This document shows, piece by piece, positions 63,961 to 64,000 of a stretch of 64,000 nucleotides of DNA; the first letter of the stretch is position 1, and the number at the start of each line of letters is the position of its first letter. The notes beneath the pieces were generated by a model. It did no database searches, was not told the origin of the DNA, and was given only the letters and a program-made list of their open reading frames with translations. The translations under genes and the position numbers were made by a program. The stretch comes from Anodontia alba (lineage: Eukaryota; Mollusca; Bivalvia; Lucinida; Lucinidae), in assembly GCA_964016985.1 (NCBI GenBank), contig OZ024828.1, positions 26,852,581 through 26,916,580 on the forward strand. The letters are read 5' to 3'.

Positions 63961-64000
63961 TGGAAAATGGAGTTCAAAACATTTTTCAGGCTGTTTCTTT

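Overview
This is a TE-rich eukaryotic (metazoan) window, most probably from a bivalve mollusc. The evidence is spliced genes with GT/AG introns, tRNA-derived SINEs, several clades of LINE debris, a Ty3-type LTR element, a mariner, and abundant 'pearl'/CvA-like tandem-repeat elements that carry (ACGG)n-type tracts. The bivalve assignment is an inference from the repeat landscape. Nothing bacterial, no CRISPR and no operon is present. Most long ORFs are transposon remnants or chance frames.

Two host genes are supported by exon structure and protein similarity. (1) A HEMK1-like release-factor glutamine N5-methyltransferase lies on the minus strand. Seven coding exons can be placed between 22216 and 1932, with phases that agree at every junction, a GCGSG SAM-binding loop and an NPPY catalytic motif. 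The last 40-50 residues lie beyond the left edge. (2) A small single-pass membrane protein resembling human C3orf18 lies on the plus strand, with four coding exons between 46629 and 52220 (120 aa). The human homologues are, to my knowledge, also head-to-head neighbours at 3p21.31, so this looks like an ancient divergent pair. Its spacer here is about 24 kb, mostly filled with repeats. Both genes have a credible splice acceptor just upstream of the start codon, so 5'UTR exons and perhaps a shared promoter should lie between them. A duplicated ~250 bp block with CCGGAAG-type sites near 27.5-27.9 kb is the best candidate seen.

Layout. 1-22 kb: HEMK1-like gene, its introns packed with tandem-repeat elements (1-1.4, 5.2-7.6, 10.9-13.4, 14.3-15.8, 17.3-18.8, 19.1-21.2 kb), MITEs and SINEs. 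22-30 kb: intergenic, with MITEs, a tandem-repeat element, the duplicated block, a LINE 3' fragment with 40 bp flanking repeats and a SINE. 30.4-32.7 kb: 5'-truncated LINE. 33.0-40.4 kb: a minus-strand LINE split by a complete young Ty3-type LTR retrotransposon (33550-38372, TSD GACGG). 40.5-45 kb: LINE tail, TIR elements, Ty3 RT fragment, hAT-like element. 45.1-46.4 kb: inverted copy of the 24.4 kb element. 46.5-52.3 kb: C3orf18-like gene with a pogo-like MITE, hAT-like MITE and mariner in its introns. 52.5-64 kb: SINEs, MITEs and two large tandem-repeat elements.

The most interesting pattern is the MITE biology. Several palindromic cores recur throughout the window. One of them (GCAAACAGTG...GATCAGA) sits at the centre of TTAA-flanked elements that have different outer ends, and two TTAA insertions can be dated relative to the elements they interrupt. 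No undescribed enzymatic system is evident.
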